Assembly (NCBI GenBank): GCA_009760885.1
Contig: CM019704.1
Location: 14,367,803 to 14,431,802, forward strand
DNA: 64,000 nt
From: Achatina immaculata
Taxonomy: Eukaryota > Mollusca > Gastropoda > Stylommatophora > Achatinidae
Direction of reading: 5' to 3'
This document shows, piece by piece, positions 12,109 through 24,680 of the stretch. Every line of letters begins with the position of its first letter. The stretch's first letter is position 1. Position numbers and translations under genes: made by a program. The notes beneath the pieces are model-generated. The model had not been told where the DNA came from, made no database searches, and saw only the letters and a list, made by a program, of their open reading frames with translations.

Positions 12109-13039
12109 AAATCTTCACATTTACCATTTATCACACCAGCACCATAGACTTCAGAAATTTCAGCGTAGATTCTCCCATTATTTTTCTGCGTTATTTCACA
12201 ACGCGACAAATTGATCCCCCCCTCCCCCTCCCCAACCACCTTTCAGTAAATTAATCATTAAAAAATACCACTGGAATTTTCTTCCCTGTGCACAGCCGGC
12301 CGGTTACGAAAAGGAGGACTTGCAGAAGCAAGCTCTTGGGAGTTTGCTCCATAGGGACCTCGCAGACATCGGATAGTTGCCAATCTTTTTATCTGTATCC
12401 TGGGCCAGCTATTTTTCCACATTTAAATAGTTTTCTATTGTTCTGCTTCAACGTATTCGCGCCCATGTTGTCAAACGCTGTGATTGTTAAATCAAGTGAT
12501 AAACTAGATGGTTATTTAACCAAAGGAAATAAAATTATAGTAAGACAAAGAAAGAAAATGAAAATAAAAATGCTATCAGTAATGAAAATGAAGATGAAAA
12601 GGTTGATTTCAAACATTTACCTCACTATAATAACCATGCAAATAATTGCAATCATTAACCGTGCCTAGTTCCACATTATGAAAAACCATATTCTTTAACA
12701 ACAAACATGGAGAAGTTGCCAACAGCTTTATAGCTACATGTACAGACTCAACTTTTTGTTTATGAAGTGCTTTCCTGAACAGACCCGTAATATTCTCAGA
12801 CATGAGAAAAATAAACTTGAGGATAATTAATAATATGACTGCACTTAATTCGCATAAAGAGAGAGAGACAACTGTTATTAGTAAAGGACTGAGACTAAAT
12901 TTTCGCACTCGCAGGACTTCTCATAATCAACTTGTGACAGAGATAACTAGTAAAAAAAATAACAGTTACTCTTAGACGGTTGTAGAATCTGACGTGGAGA
13001 AGACACTGGTGTATCCCAATAGTATGATGATGATTACTG
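11966..13039. other. Unassigned stretch with a poly-C/AC run
   Basis: A C-then-AC run lies at about 12078-12110. An AAAATGAAAATAAAA-like A-rich segment lies near 12540-12600. No recognisable gene. Confidence 0.5.
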
Positions 13040-13310
13040 TAACTAACTAACCAACCACAAGACCAACCAGGTAACTAACTAAAACCTAATTAACCGGTCC
13101 AACAAGTAACTTACTTACTTACCAGCTAACTAACTAACTAACCAACCAAAAGACCAACCAGGTAGCTAACTAAAACCTAATTAACCGGTCCAACAAGTAA
13201 CTTACTTACTTACCAGCTAACTAACTAACTAACCAACCAACCAACCAACAAATCAACCAACTAACAAACCAACCAAACAACCAATGAACTGGTTAACTAA
13301 CTAACCCACT
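13040..13310. repeat. 91-bp duplication inside an AACT/AACC-rich tract
   Basis: A block containing gaccaaccaggtaactaact, ttaaccggtccaacaag and cttacttacttaccag occurs twice with a 91-bp period. It is embedded in ctaactaactaac and ccaaccaacc simple repeats. Confidence 0.85.
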
Positions 13311-13629
13311 AATTTAGAACTGCAGATAAAAAAAAAGAGCTGGTAAGGAAGGAAAAACAGATTAAAATGCGTGTTAAAAAAAGCAGCCAAAAAAGCGTAA
13401 GAAACACTGCAACCTTTACAGCCTGAAATAGGTAAACGTTGTTCATACTAGACGAAGGATTCTGTCTACTACTCTCTATCAGACTGTAGATTCAAATGAC
13501 CTCAAACTCAACTCTAAAGAACAACACAAACAAAATATAGGAAAACACATAACTGCACAAACCGTAACACAAAAGAGACGTTTTTTTCGAATAACAATGC
13601 TCTATCAAGAAAGTGAAAACATCAGCAAC
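13311..13629. other. Unassigned A-rich stretch
   Basis: No feature was recognised. Confidence 0.45.
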
Positions 13630-13639
13630 AAGCACTGAT

Positions 13640-15940
13640 CACTCACTACTTTGCATGTCCCTTGCGGAGCTTTGCCTCCCAAACAGCTCTCCTGTAGGCC
13701 TCTCAGTTGTAAGAAAGATGCCCCGCTGCTGATGCATCCATATGCAGATTATCAACGATATCTTGAAGCCTTCTTCGCCTTGGTCTTCCTCTCTTTCTTT
13801 ATTCCCATTATGTATCCTTCCAAGACGGTTATCTCTAAATTCTCATGACGTTTAACGTGTCAAAAATATTTTAGTTTTTTCTGTTTAATCCTCTTTACTA
13901 GCCAACCTTCTTCAATATTAAGTTCTTGTAGTATGGATATATTTGTTCTTTTTTGTGTCCACTATATTTAGAGGACCCTTCTGTAGTAATTACATTCAAA
14001 AGCATTTATGTGTTTTGTTATCTGTTTTGTTAAGTGTCCAGGTCTTACAGTCATATGTTGCGATAGGAAAGATGCATGGCCTTAAAAATCGTATTTTTGT
14101 AGTTCTGTCTGTTCCCCTCCACACGTTCATTAGTTGTTTTACTTTTTGAAGAGCGACAGATATCCTCCTTTTTATTTCCCTCATTTTATCTCCATTATTA
14201 ACCAAGATATTCAAAACTCTCCACTTCTTACAATTTTTCCTCACTGATACATATTTCAGGTGTCTTGTGTGTTTTGTCAGTTGTCACAAATTTAGTTTTC
14301 TTTGCATTAGGATAGAAGTTTTCCTCTTCACTATTCTTACGGACTGACATTTTTCCATTCCTTTTTGTGTCGTGGACAGTAATACTGTGTCATCAGCATA
14401 TCTGATCCCTGGTATTTCATAACCTCCAATTTTTATGCCATTGTAATATTCTTTGTCAATATCTTCTCTAAAATACCTCATTATATGTTCAGTATACAAG
14501 TTAAATAAGTAAGGCGATAATATGCACTCCTGACGGACCGCAAGGGGTGAAATAACGACTTGGTTTGATATAAAACAAGTTTTATGTCAAACCAAGTAGT
14601 TGTTGTTTCATCATTTCTTCTCACTGCTGCATGTTGGTATAGATACAGCAGTGACATTAATTGTATCATATGTGTTGGAAATCCCATTTTTTAAATTATT
14701 TCCCAAAGTTTCTGGTATTGTACACAGTCAAATGCTCGTAAATATTATCCAAAAGATAAATATAGATTCACATTAAATGCTCTGCATTTCTCTATTATTA
14801 ATCTTATATTGAATATATGATCTCTTTTTCTTTTCCTTGTCTAAAACCAGCTTGGACCATATTGACGTCTTCCATTTTCTTCCGAAGTCTATCCATTATG
14901 ATTTTAAATAGAATTTTACTGGCATGACTAATCAAGGCAACAGTTCTGTAGTTTGTGCATAATTTCAGGTTACTCTTTTTTTGGCAGTTCTTTTCCATTC
15001 TGTTGGCTAAATACCTGAATGCCATATCTTTTAACATAGTGCATGACAGATTGTAGCACGTTCCTTTCATTCTGCCTTAATAAGTTCAGTTGTTATCTCA
15101 TCACATCCTGGTGAGTTACCATTTTTCAGATTCTTTACTGCCCATAAAACTTCTTCTACTGTCGGTTCGGGTTCTTTCTCCTCCAATAATAATTCACACT
15201 TTTCCTTTCTGCTTTCACAGTCAACTGTATCACACACTCCTCTGCAATATTCCTTCCATCTTTTTAGAATTTCCTCTGTCTCTGTCTAGGTCTTTCCCAT
15301 CTCATCACAAATTACATTTAGCTTAGGTTTCTCGCCAATGTCTTCATTTCTTTAAATATTTCACTATCTCTTCCACACTTCTGATGTCCTTCTACTCTTT
15401 CACAACAATCTCGTATGTATTATTTTTTGGTCTTTTCTTATGTTTCTTCTTTTTTTTCTTTTGTTAATGACTTATATTCCTCTGTGTTGTTGTTTGTAAT
15501 TTTCCATTTCGTCTTCATTTCTAGTGTGCCTACTGCAATCCATCCATTCTTTTGTGTTTTCTCTACTGGAACCATATCTTTAGCTGCTGCTACTAAGATA
15601 TCTCTGGCCTGCGTAGCCAGTTCATCGGGTGTTATCTCTTTCTGTACAGACATCATTGTCTTGAAACGGGTCTTCACTTCCATGCCGTATTGTTCTGGTA
15701 TTTTTGTTAAGATCAAAGCGGAGTGGTCTTGATCCCATAACTGTCTTTTTTTAATTTTTATCTTCATGTCTGCTATTAATAACTCATGGACCGTGTCACA
15801 ATCGGCACCTGGTAGAGTTTTTGCTGATGTTATACTTGATCTCCACCTTGTTTGCACTAAAATGTAATCTATTTGATTCTTGGTTTTCCCATCAGGTGAT
15901 GTCCATGTGTAAAGTCTTCTTGGATGTTGTCTAAAAAGTG
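13640..15940 (-). mobile_element. RTE/BovB-like LINE fragment A2, endonuclease C-terminus to 3' end
   Basis: This 2.3-kb minus-strand element is the most complete LINE in the window. From its 5' side (high coordinates) it encodes YTWTSPDGK-like and NQIDYILVQTRWRSS text, then GADCD with DTVHELLI (15500-15930). These are the apurinic-like endonuclease C-terminal motifs seen in BovB-type RTE elements. RT motifs follow: NYRTVALISHASKI and AGFRQGK (about 14830-14960), IRYADDTVLLS (near 14390) and NNGDKMREIKRR. The C-terminal domain lies at 13660-14250. Frameshifts and stops break it into at least four frames, so it is inactive. The direct repeat aagcactgat (13630-13639 and 15941-15950) marks the insertion ends. 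Confidence 0.9.
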
Positions 15941-15950
15941 AAGCACTGAT

Positions 15951-17798
15951 AGATCTATAAAATCAGAATTAGAGAAACGGCCCAATGCCAATCGATGATA
16001 GTCAGTAATGACTTGGTAAAACTGTTAACAATGACTTGGGTGCTGTCAGACATGTGAAACCAGAAGTGAACTCCCGGAAGGACTGTTAAGCTCTTGGCAA
16101 TTAGGAAAGCGATCAGCCAGCAACTGCATGACAGTTTTTATCATTTAAATGAAAATTTACATTTTCTACCCATCAAAATATCTTAAAACATAAATACGAT
16201 GACCGCTGTCAGTAAACTCTCCGGGGAAAACCTCTCCCCCGACGATTTTAACTTCATAAAAAGCTAACATTTTAACGAACTCCCAACGCTCTATTGATTA
16301 CCATTGAATGTTTTATCTGGTCCGTCATTGGATTTTCTAACTTCATAAAGAGAATATACACTTAATGTCCATAACCCGTTTCCTTTTAACAAATATTTAA
16401 GATAAGCATTTGGAATAATGCAGAGCGACTGTTTCCTCCACCGTCTAGGATTTCAACATAAGCGTGTCTGTTGAAACGCCATTGGTCTGGCACGCCTGAC
16501 AGTATTTTGTAAAAAGGCTCCAAAGCTCTTCCTTTATTAACTTGTTTGCCAATCAAAAATGTCCCTAGAGATTTTCCATCACTTCTTATATTGCTTTGTA
16601 ATATTTTCTTCCGATAAGCAACATAAGATCATCCTTTTTTTAAGTGTTCACTTTTTATTAGACTAAGTGTAAATGTCCACATTATTTATTCTTATCAGTC
16701 CGTGCTATTTTATAATTTTTGCAATAAACGTTTCTTTACAATAAAATATTTCTGTGGAGAAACTGGGAAATTACTGCTTAAATAACAAGTACCTGTTTAA
16801 AATATTACTGTCGTCTGCGTTAATTAACTATATGAAGACACTGACTTCATAGGACACTGAAGAACATTTTCTAAGCATTCGTATACACCTTCATCTGTTC
16901 TTCAATTTCTATTTTCCTTTATCTCTCTCTCTTTTTTTTTTTTTGTTGTTGTCATGAAATCCCACACAATCCTGTAATATTCTTAATCCTGATAATGGTT
17001 TTATAGCGTTTTTTTTTTTTTGTTTTCTTGCCTGAGTATTTTTTTTTCTTTAAATCTGCATATCTGATTACTTTCTCCGCCTCCCTGCTGGGTTTTTTTA
17101 AATCTGTAATCTGGTGCTTCTAGATCTTGTATATTTAAGTTATGTGCTATTGTCTGTTTTCTTTATTTCAACATGTTCTTTAGTGCTTCGGCGGGTGCCA
17201 TGAACCAGGCAAAAAGACTCACTGGGAACTGTCAGGGCTGTCTTCTTGAACAACCCCTCTCTCGGATTATTTCTGAGGATATCTGATCCACTGACGAACA
17301 ATGACCAAGTCATGTCTCTGTCACAAGATCCAGGTGTATTTTCAGCACCTGAATACCTTGTCTCATAATTCTGAATCCCCTATTCCTTCTTGACAATGCA
17401 GTGGTTGCGCTCCGAGAAACTCTTCATGTGGTATTTTTCGTTTTCTATTCCAGTTTTAATGGCAAAAGGTGTGGTATATTTACATTCACTTTCCTGCTCT
17501 GATCTGTGAGTTAAAAGAATCGATGAAAATGTTATTCCTAAGACAGATTCTCTCAACTTAGATTAGCATTTATATGTAAGGATTATAGCAATAAACTAAA
17601 CCCTTGAAGTTTTTTCCCTCAAGAGCTACAGAAGACATAAAGACTCTATGCTGATAATTTGATACCGATTTTGATGTGAGACCGGCACAGTTCACATAGT
17701 GTTTCATTTACTTTCATGTCAGATATGTTCCTCAACATTTGCTTCCCACAAATTCAAAACTGATGTGTACCATACTCTATCTCCCTCTTCTTATATAT
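15951..17798. other. Unassigned AT-rich intergenic DNA
   Basis: T-rich low-complexity patches near 16930-17100. No gene or repeat family was recognised. Confidence 0.5.
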
Positions 17799-17985
17799 AT
17801 GCAGGTATTCCCAGGATTACGAATTACCAACATCCAACTTACGTACAAGCTGTAGTTACGAATAAATCCCGTAAAACCTATATTAAAAAGTCCCAGTTAC
17901 ATACAATAGTTAATGATAGCCAACTAGCACAAAATATTGCGTGTCTGCAGCGGTTAGTAGATTTCTTTCACATGTTTACACATAG
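17799..17985 (+). repeat. Dispersed repeat, copy 1
   Basis: It aligns with 26047-26250: both have ctgtagttacgaa, cccgtaaa-cctat, tattaaaaa and agttacatacaat in order, followed by a weaker match around gtctgcagc / gtctacagc. The class is unknown. A nonautonomous DNA element is one possibility. Confidence 0.65.
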
Positions 17986-18638
17986 AAAAGTACACTGCGT
18001 GCTATATACTAAGAAAAACATCTGACTAAATGATGCTAGACATGAACCCTACATAACTGTTCCTATTTACGTCTGAATTCGATTTTGCTGAACAGACTAG
18101 GTGCGAAACTGGTTCGTTAGCTGGGTACTGCTTCTGTGCATGTATGGGTGGGGCAGGGCGGGGGGTCTGAGGTTGTGTCGAGCGAAGATGTTTTTTAAAA
18201 AAAAAGATATAATACGCTATATTAAAGGAATAATTTACAGGATTTTAGGGAAATCCCATCATTTTACGTGTTCAAAGCTAAATATTAAACTAAGAACAAC
18301 CACGCTCGCTTCTAGTCTTTTAAAAAGATGTTTGCTGAACTTTTAAAAATTTTAACAATTTTTTTACTGGATCGGTCACATCAATGCTGGTTTAGGATCG
18401 TGTTAAAAAAAGGTCTGAGAACCGGTGATTCAGTGAGTCGCTAGAAGAGATGTTGACGCTCTGATATCTTTGTTCAGTCGAAGCTTATGGTTGATATACT
18501 GAAAAATGTGACGGGAAGAAGAAAAAAAAAAGAATGACTGCTGCTTCGCTCTACAAAATTTACGCATCTAGTTCCATGTAAAGAACACTTACTTAAATAA
18601 AACATAAAATGAGATAACGCAATCATGCCAGATTATTA
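17986..18638. other. Unassigned stretch
   Basis: AT-rich with a G-rich patch near 18150. Nothing was recognised. Confidence 0.45.
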
Positions 18639-18895
18639 TTATTATTATTCTACATACTTGGGACTGCGAGTTGGTTTTCTTTGCAGCCTATGCGGCGAAG
18701 ACAGAGAGGCAGAGAATCGTCTTGGATTGGAATCGGGTTAAGGCAACTATTTTTTAGTCCCTGGGAGGAATTAAAAAGCTGGAGATGTGCAATACTGCTT
18801 TAGCAGACTCCAGCACCTTGGGGACTTTTACGATCCTTGTCTCGTTAGCTAGGCTATGCCTGTTACTCGGGGGGGGGGGGGTGTAAAACAACGTA

Positions 18896-20358
18896 TACTG
18901 TTAAAAAAAAACAGAAACACAACAAATACGATGTTGCGATTTAAACGAAAGTTTGCTGATCAGAACATGGGCAAATTGCCTGAAACGTTCACTTTGGCAT
19001 CAACTTCATGTGCTGACCTGAACTGTACTCCGCAAATGATTCATGAACAAAGAAAAGTGACATTAGTCAAAACAGCATTTTTGACAATAACTCATGACAG
19101 GTTCACGAGAATCCCGTGAAAATTACTGAACACAAAACTCACTGACCATGTTATTGAATGCTTATAAAAGATTGACGCTCCTCGAATCAGTTCATCTGAA
19201 AATTCAATGCGCAAGTATGGCTCATCCCACTACAGAACAACTACTCATCATCTTTGGACGTTAACAGGCTGGGCAGTCACAAAGTGCAGTGGCCAGACAA
19301 TTCAATGTGGTTAGAAGCTTCATTAGTCGCCTTTGGGGACGATTTCAGGAAATTCGCTCAGTTGCAGATCGGCCGCGAAGTGGAAGACCTATAGTCACAA
19401 CTCCTGCTTCTCCTGAGGAATCTATTTGCATCTGCGTCTTCAACAGTCCAGTCAATGACAGTAGCTCGTCGAATTTCAGATCAAACTGTCAGGAACCGGC
19501 TGCACGACACTGGTCTTTGGGCTAGAAGATCCTACAGAGGTTCTGTTCTTACGGACCAGCATCGCCAGAACCGAATGATTGAAAAAGGGTTCGGTTTAGC
19601 GCTGAATAATTCTTTCTGCTCCTGAGACACGATAGACGGAGAAGAGTTTACAGCCAAGTCCATGAGCGCTACGCCCAGAACTGTGTGGATGAGGCTCCTC
19701 CACATGGTGGTGGAGATGTACAGGTGTGGGGCATGATCAACTTCAATGGAAGAAGTGACCTGGCGCAAATTAAAGGACGCCTGAATGCCCAATAATACGT
19801 CGCTGAAATTCTTCGTCTTCACGTCCTTCCACTTCTCGCTGCACCAGGGCCGATTTTCAGCAGAATAGAGCTCGGCCTCATGTGGCACAACTCACCACTC
19901 AGTTCCTCGCTGACAATAACGTCCAGACAATTCTGTGGCCATCCACGTCATCAGACATGAACCCAATAGAACACTTATGGGATGAATTCAATAGACAAGT
20001 CCGCCAGTGAGACGTAGCGCCAACCAATATCCGACAGTTGTCTCTTGCACTGCGGGAAGAGTGGGCAGCATTCCTATAACAACAGATCCAACGGCTAATC
20101 GGATCCATGTCAATGAGATGTTCTCTGAAACAGGCCAGAGGACGCCATACGTCTTGCTGAAACGGAGGTCTCAGTCGCAAAGAATAAAAGTCCAAGCCAA
20201 ATTTAATGATCATCATTTCATTGTTAAAGTCTTAAAGTTTCTTCGTGCCAAGATTGAAACATTAATTCCGTAAAATAAAATTTTGATACAAGTTTGAAAT
20301 TTGGTGTCCATTACGACTATGGTAGTGTTGCGTTTCTTTTTTTGTTTTTTGAACAGTA
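18896..20358 (+). mobile_element. Tc1/mariner-type transposon with terminal inverted repeats
   Basis: The ends are inverted repeats. The left end from 18896 reads tactgtt, then A-rich, then cagaaacacaaca. The right end read inward from 20358 gives tactgttc, A-rich, then gaaacgcaaca. A TA dinucleotide flanks each side (18894-18895, 20359-20360), as expected for this superfamily. The length is 1,463 bp, usual for Tc1 elements. The internal region holds one decayed transposase gene. Confidence 0.88.
19217..20186 (+). pseudogene. Tc1-type transposase pseudogene
   Basis: It starts at ATG 19217. The N-terminal helix-turn-helix reads ARQFNVVRSFISRLWGRFQE, followed by the linker ADRPRSGRP. Further on are RVYSQVHERYAQNC, VWGMINFNGR, FQQ-RARPHVAQL and SSDMNPIEHLWDEF. 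The gene is broken by several frameshifts and by stops in RLNAQ-stop-YVAEIL and VRQ-stop-DVAP. The region of the first catalytic Asp is lost in a small deletion near 19610. The second Asp position reads Asn (QQN), and the final Glu (PIEHLWDE) remains. It cannot encode an active enzyme. Confidence 0.9.
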
Positions 20359-20447
20359 TAGTATTAGGACAGGGTCTTGGTTAACTATGGTTCGCCAACT
20401 CTGACGCCAGTATGTTAACTATAGGTCGCTGATTGCCAAAGCGGACA

Positions 20448-21362
20448 GCGTTCTAGCAAAAAAATAAATTTTATCTATACTTAACCGGCAACACAGTTCC
20501 TATGAACGCATACTGCTTCACTTCAGCACACACATACATGAGACTATAACGGGATATGGCACTAAGCTCATGAACTCTTCAGACCAACTTGGAACAAAAA
20601 ATTAATGATGAATTACGATAGTTACGTGACGACTGAAAAAAAAAGAACTGGAGTCTGAGGCAAGATAAGTCATCTTTGGGACTGAAATTGGAAAATGATC
20701 ATCTTATTTGCTGAAGGAATTTGAAATTAAATTACAAAGTGATGAAAATTCTACTGACGCCGCCGACAATGAGCACTGTGTTAGTGTTGAGGTTTACTCG
20801 GCTACTTTTCCCTCCTTTTGTTGAGGAGACGTGTCTTAAAAGTGTCTTGTCAATCAACCGTACAGTCTCGGCCAAGTGGTTGAGTCGTTGATTTGGCGAA
20901 GGGGGTAGGACGGGAGTTACACGGCCAAACATAAAATAAAAGGAGTAGATTCTGAAGCCTTGAAAACAAAAAGGAGTCACAGAACGTTAATGTGACGGGA
21001 AATGAAAGTCGCAAAAAAAAAAAAAATACTTTCAGTCGAAATTCCTACAAAAGAACGACAAATAACAATCTTGTCAAAGGAGGATAATGCACTATTTTAG
21101 GTCTACATTCTCCTGGCATGTGGCAACTCAACGAGACGGGAAGACGTACAGCAGAGAAAATGTTGATAAACAAAGGAAAGACGTGGGAGACAGCAAAGAG
21201 GAGCAGCGAAGGACCGACAAAAATAGAAATATCTTGCAATCGCAGCCCCGCTTGTCTCGTGCATTCAACGGACAGAAGAGAACAAAGAGATATTTTCTTG
21301 ACGTATTCTTCAGTTCAGCTACAAGATTTATATCTATATTATAAGTTCAATTTTGGAATAAG
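20448..21362. other. Unassigned stretch
   Basis: A possible tRNA-like A box (cggccaagtggttgagtcg) lies at about 20869-20888, but a convincing B box is absent. Nothing else was recognised. Confidence 0.45.
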
Positions 21363-21605
21363 TTCTAATTTATGTCTATATTCTCAGATACATTTTCCAG
21401 CCTCCTCAACCAATCTAATATGTCTACATTCTTATATATCTTCGAGTCCTACCTCCCCCAACCCCCCCCCCCCCATAAAATTTATGTCTATATTCTCAGA
21501 TACATTCTCCAGCCAACAACATCTAATTTATGTCTATATTCTCAGATACATTTTCGAGCGCCCAAATCTAATTTATGTCTATATCCTCTAGACATATTTT
21601 CCAGC
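21363..21605. repeat. ~45-50-bp tandem array, five units
   Basis: Units share tctaatttatgtctatattc and tcagatacattttccagc. The second unit carries a poly-C insertion (about 21461-21474). Confidence 0.9.
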
Positions 21606-24455
21606 GACCCCATCGCTTCCTGTTTCGGTCTAAGTCATGCATAAACGTCAGTGCTTACAATTATCGATTGCTCGTACTTTATGTGAAGCTAAGAATACCA
21701 GTTTAATATTTAGTTCTTTTCGCATACTTTAACAGAATTAGTATTACTGAAAAATTTGAAATCAGGATGAAGCCATGAGGTATGAATACTCGAATACATT
21801 ACCTTCTTAAAGACTCTCTTATCTCGTGTTATAAAGTTCATTTTTAAAAGAACGAAAACGGCCAATCTCAAGACATCATAACCTTGAGTAAGGCTGAACG
21901 CAAGAGCATATGTTCCTAAAAGCAATATTTGTTCATTGTTAAGTAAACTTTGGCATTCTTCTTCTCCCCTAGACTCGCCCTAGGCCGCTACAGCCTGGCC
22001 TGTGTCACTGATTTCATTTATACTCTCTCTCTCTCTCTCTCTCTGTGTGTGCTCACTCCCATATTGTGTGAGTCTCATATATCTCTCAATACCTCATTTT
22101 CTCAAAGCTAGCCTTCTCCAGCCACGAGCAGGAATGAAAGCAGAAGACAGACTGGTCCGCCAGGAGCCGATGAATCCTGTGCCTGCGAGGGGCTTCTGAT
22201 TCTGTCGGTGACAAGGATGATCTGGGTCATTTTTTTTTCTTATGCCCCCTTGTCTAGGATTTGCTGTTCCACTCAGATATTGCCCTCCCTCTTGAAACTA
22301 TTAATACACCGACAGACTCCTTCTGTCTGTCTATCTTTGTGTGGCAGACTAAACGAACCAGACGCGAGCTTTTGGCCGCGGATTATGGAGGAAATCTAGC
22401 GAATAAATTCCACTTTTACTAACAACACCAACGATTCCAACAACTTCTTAGTTTCGTGGTTAAGCGTTTTGTTTGTTTCCTCTCGTCTACCGTTTTATTA
22501 GGTTACACAGCGTCATTAAAATCAAAGATAATTTCAGTGCCCGATACGGTCATAGATACGCAGTTCGTTAAAATGATAAGTTTCGATAACGTTTGCAGAA
22601 AGAAGTCTTGTATAAAGGATGAAATCTTCGACTAATTATGCGAGTGACTAATCTAGTTTTGTGCGTTTTTTAAAATGTTGTAAACATTTCAGAGTCACTC
22701 ATTGTTAGTTCGCACTGAAGCATATGGTCAACAGTGAAAATTCACGGTTTTTTCCCTGAACGCTGCACAATGTCTACAGGACATTTAAAGTTCGACATAA
22801 GTAGACAGACAGGCAGACAGAGAGGCAGGCAAGGAAGCAGACAGATAGACAGACACAGACAGCCACAGACAGACAGACAGAGAGAAGAGTAATGTGAATA
22901 TTTCAACTTCTCTCTCAGTCATCACTCAACAAGAACAGACACTTATCAAGCGCCAAGTTTCTTATAACGTTAATTCTGAATCCGTGTTATGTGGAACTGA
23001 TACTTATTACTCATGCTTTGGTTTTAAAAGTGAACATTATTCTTTTTTTCTCTTTCAGTTAACACTGGTGAGTTTAGTTATATTTTTCTTTATTTTATCA
23101 TACAATGTTTGATCACGATGTTTATCTCACTGTGATTTGTTTACAACTACCATAACCTTAAAACTGAAAATGCTTTCTTTTTCAATATACATTTCCGATC
23201 TTGCCTATTCTGCCCAATCATTACTTATCTTCTTCTCCTGCACTGTTCGTAAAGTTTCTCGAATATTTCTGATTCCAATATATATATTGTTTATATTTTT
23301 AAACAGAATCTGCCATCTACTCAATGGCCAGGATTATGAAAGTTAAGTTTTGTTTGTTGTCAAACAGCTCGTCAATGAAACATGAACTTAATTCTCCTGT
23401 TCTTCCTGCAGAAGCTAAATCGGGAAGAAAAAAAAAAACAGCCAGAAGCAACTTCTCCAGAAATTCAGTCAGAAGAATCTTAAGTTTCTAGAAGTGAACG
23501 ATTCCTCGATATCAAAGGCGAGAACCAAGCAAGCGTACCCCCAGGACAACCAGCTTGTTTAAAAAAAGAGTATTTAATCCTCTTTGTCAACTGCTCCAGT
23601 TACAAATGAGTCGCTCTCATATCACGTGACGAAAAGGAGGTGATGTTGTAACAACTTGTTCTCTGCAGCCTTTTTTTTTTTTACAAGTTGTCACGAGTAT
23701 CAATGTCAATCAAACGAGTTCTGAGAAAACTGAAGAAGTCGCATCGTTTGTTGGCTATAGTAAAGAGCGTCAATAAAGATGTCGCTGAAACGTAACGTGG
23801 GAAGTGAACGCTACATTAAGCCATGATTCTGCGCAATCTGCCGGCTCTACAAACAAATTATATCCAAGTTATTCTTTTCGTTACAAAGTCAGGGAAAGAT
23901 TGGAAGGATAACACTGTGGTAACAATGAAGACTCCTCATGGAGCATGTACCTATTTTCTCTGTACTGTTTAACACAAGGACACACTCGTGTACAGTTAAT
24001 CCGTAGAACTTGAATGCAGTTGACTTTACCACTGCGCAAGGAGAGCACTTTCTATCTCTCTTACACAGAAAGATGATCTGGCCTAGAACACACTGCCTTG
24101 AAGAAGCGCCCGATGATTCCTTCAGAAACTTAACATATAAAAATCACCTGAGCAAATTCATCACATTCAGTGGATTGATTTATTTTTCCACCTTGCGTAA
24201 AGAGAAACTGTTGCCCTTTGTCAGTTTCTTGAAGCGCATCTATACCTCTCTAGAGAGAAAACGAAACTAAACAGTGAAAAGGATAAGCAAAACATGCTTA
24301 TGTTATTGGCAGTGCCATCAGTACTGGAATAAGTGTACCTGAATGTACGAGGCTGGATAATATTTCCCAGTAATACTACACCAAATACTTTTATAAACAA
24401 CCCGAGCATATCGTTCTTCTAGATCTGGATAAAGTCTTATCACCTCCTAAACGAC
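21606..24455. other. Region upstream of the receptor gene
   Basis: CT/GT microsatellite at 22024-22051 and CAGA repeats at about 22803-22885. The rest is AT-rich with no recognised transposon. The promoter and any noncoding 5' exon of the receptor should lie here, but no core promoter motif stands out. Confidence 0.5.
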
Positions 24456-24680
24456 ATGACCAACTTTACAAACGGTTACAACAGCATGCACGACCTAGTG
24501 TGGGACGCACTGGGCGTGAACAGCAGCAGTGCTCACGGTGTAAACATCAGCGCCACCACGGCGGACGCTGTCACCACGGAAATGAGCATTTCAAACAACT
24601 CTGATTTTTCCAACAAACTGAACACATCAACCCCATCAACCCAATCAAACCCCTGGGAAGCTTTAAGTCAGGCTTATCAG
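24456..24680 (+). CDS. Receptor exon 1: glycosylated extracellular N-terminus
   Basis: This exon encodes 75 residues, starting at ATG 24456 (purine at -3, in-frame stop 36 bp upstream). It ends in phase 0 at tatcag followed by gtaaga, a strong donor. The segment is Ser/Thr/Asn-rich with five N-x-S/T sites. It has no hydrophobic signal peptide, which is common for class A receptors. Its low-complexity sequence makes it the least conserved part and the hardest to confirm by homology. Confidence 0.8.

Larger units (their letters stand above)
18639..20447 (-). repeat. SINE-like repeat copy 1, split by a Tc1 element
   Basis: The two halves are 18639-18893 and 20361-20447. Read on the minus strand, the right half (tggcaatcagcgacc, gttggcgaacca, ccaagaccctgtcc) matches the start of the copy at 59745-60030. 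The left half (aaaaagc, gtgcaata, ctttgcagcc-atgc reversed) matches its continuation, ending in an AAT tail (18639-18657). The Tc1 transposon at 18896-20358 lies between them. Confidence 0.7.

Noticed and set aside
20866..20935. tRNA-like A box (cggccaagtggttgag)
   Set aside because: The expected B box is too degenerate, and no cloverleaf can be drawn.
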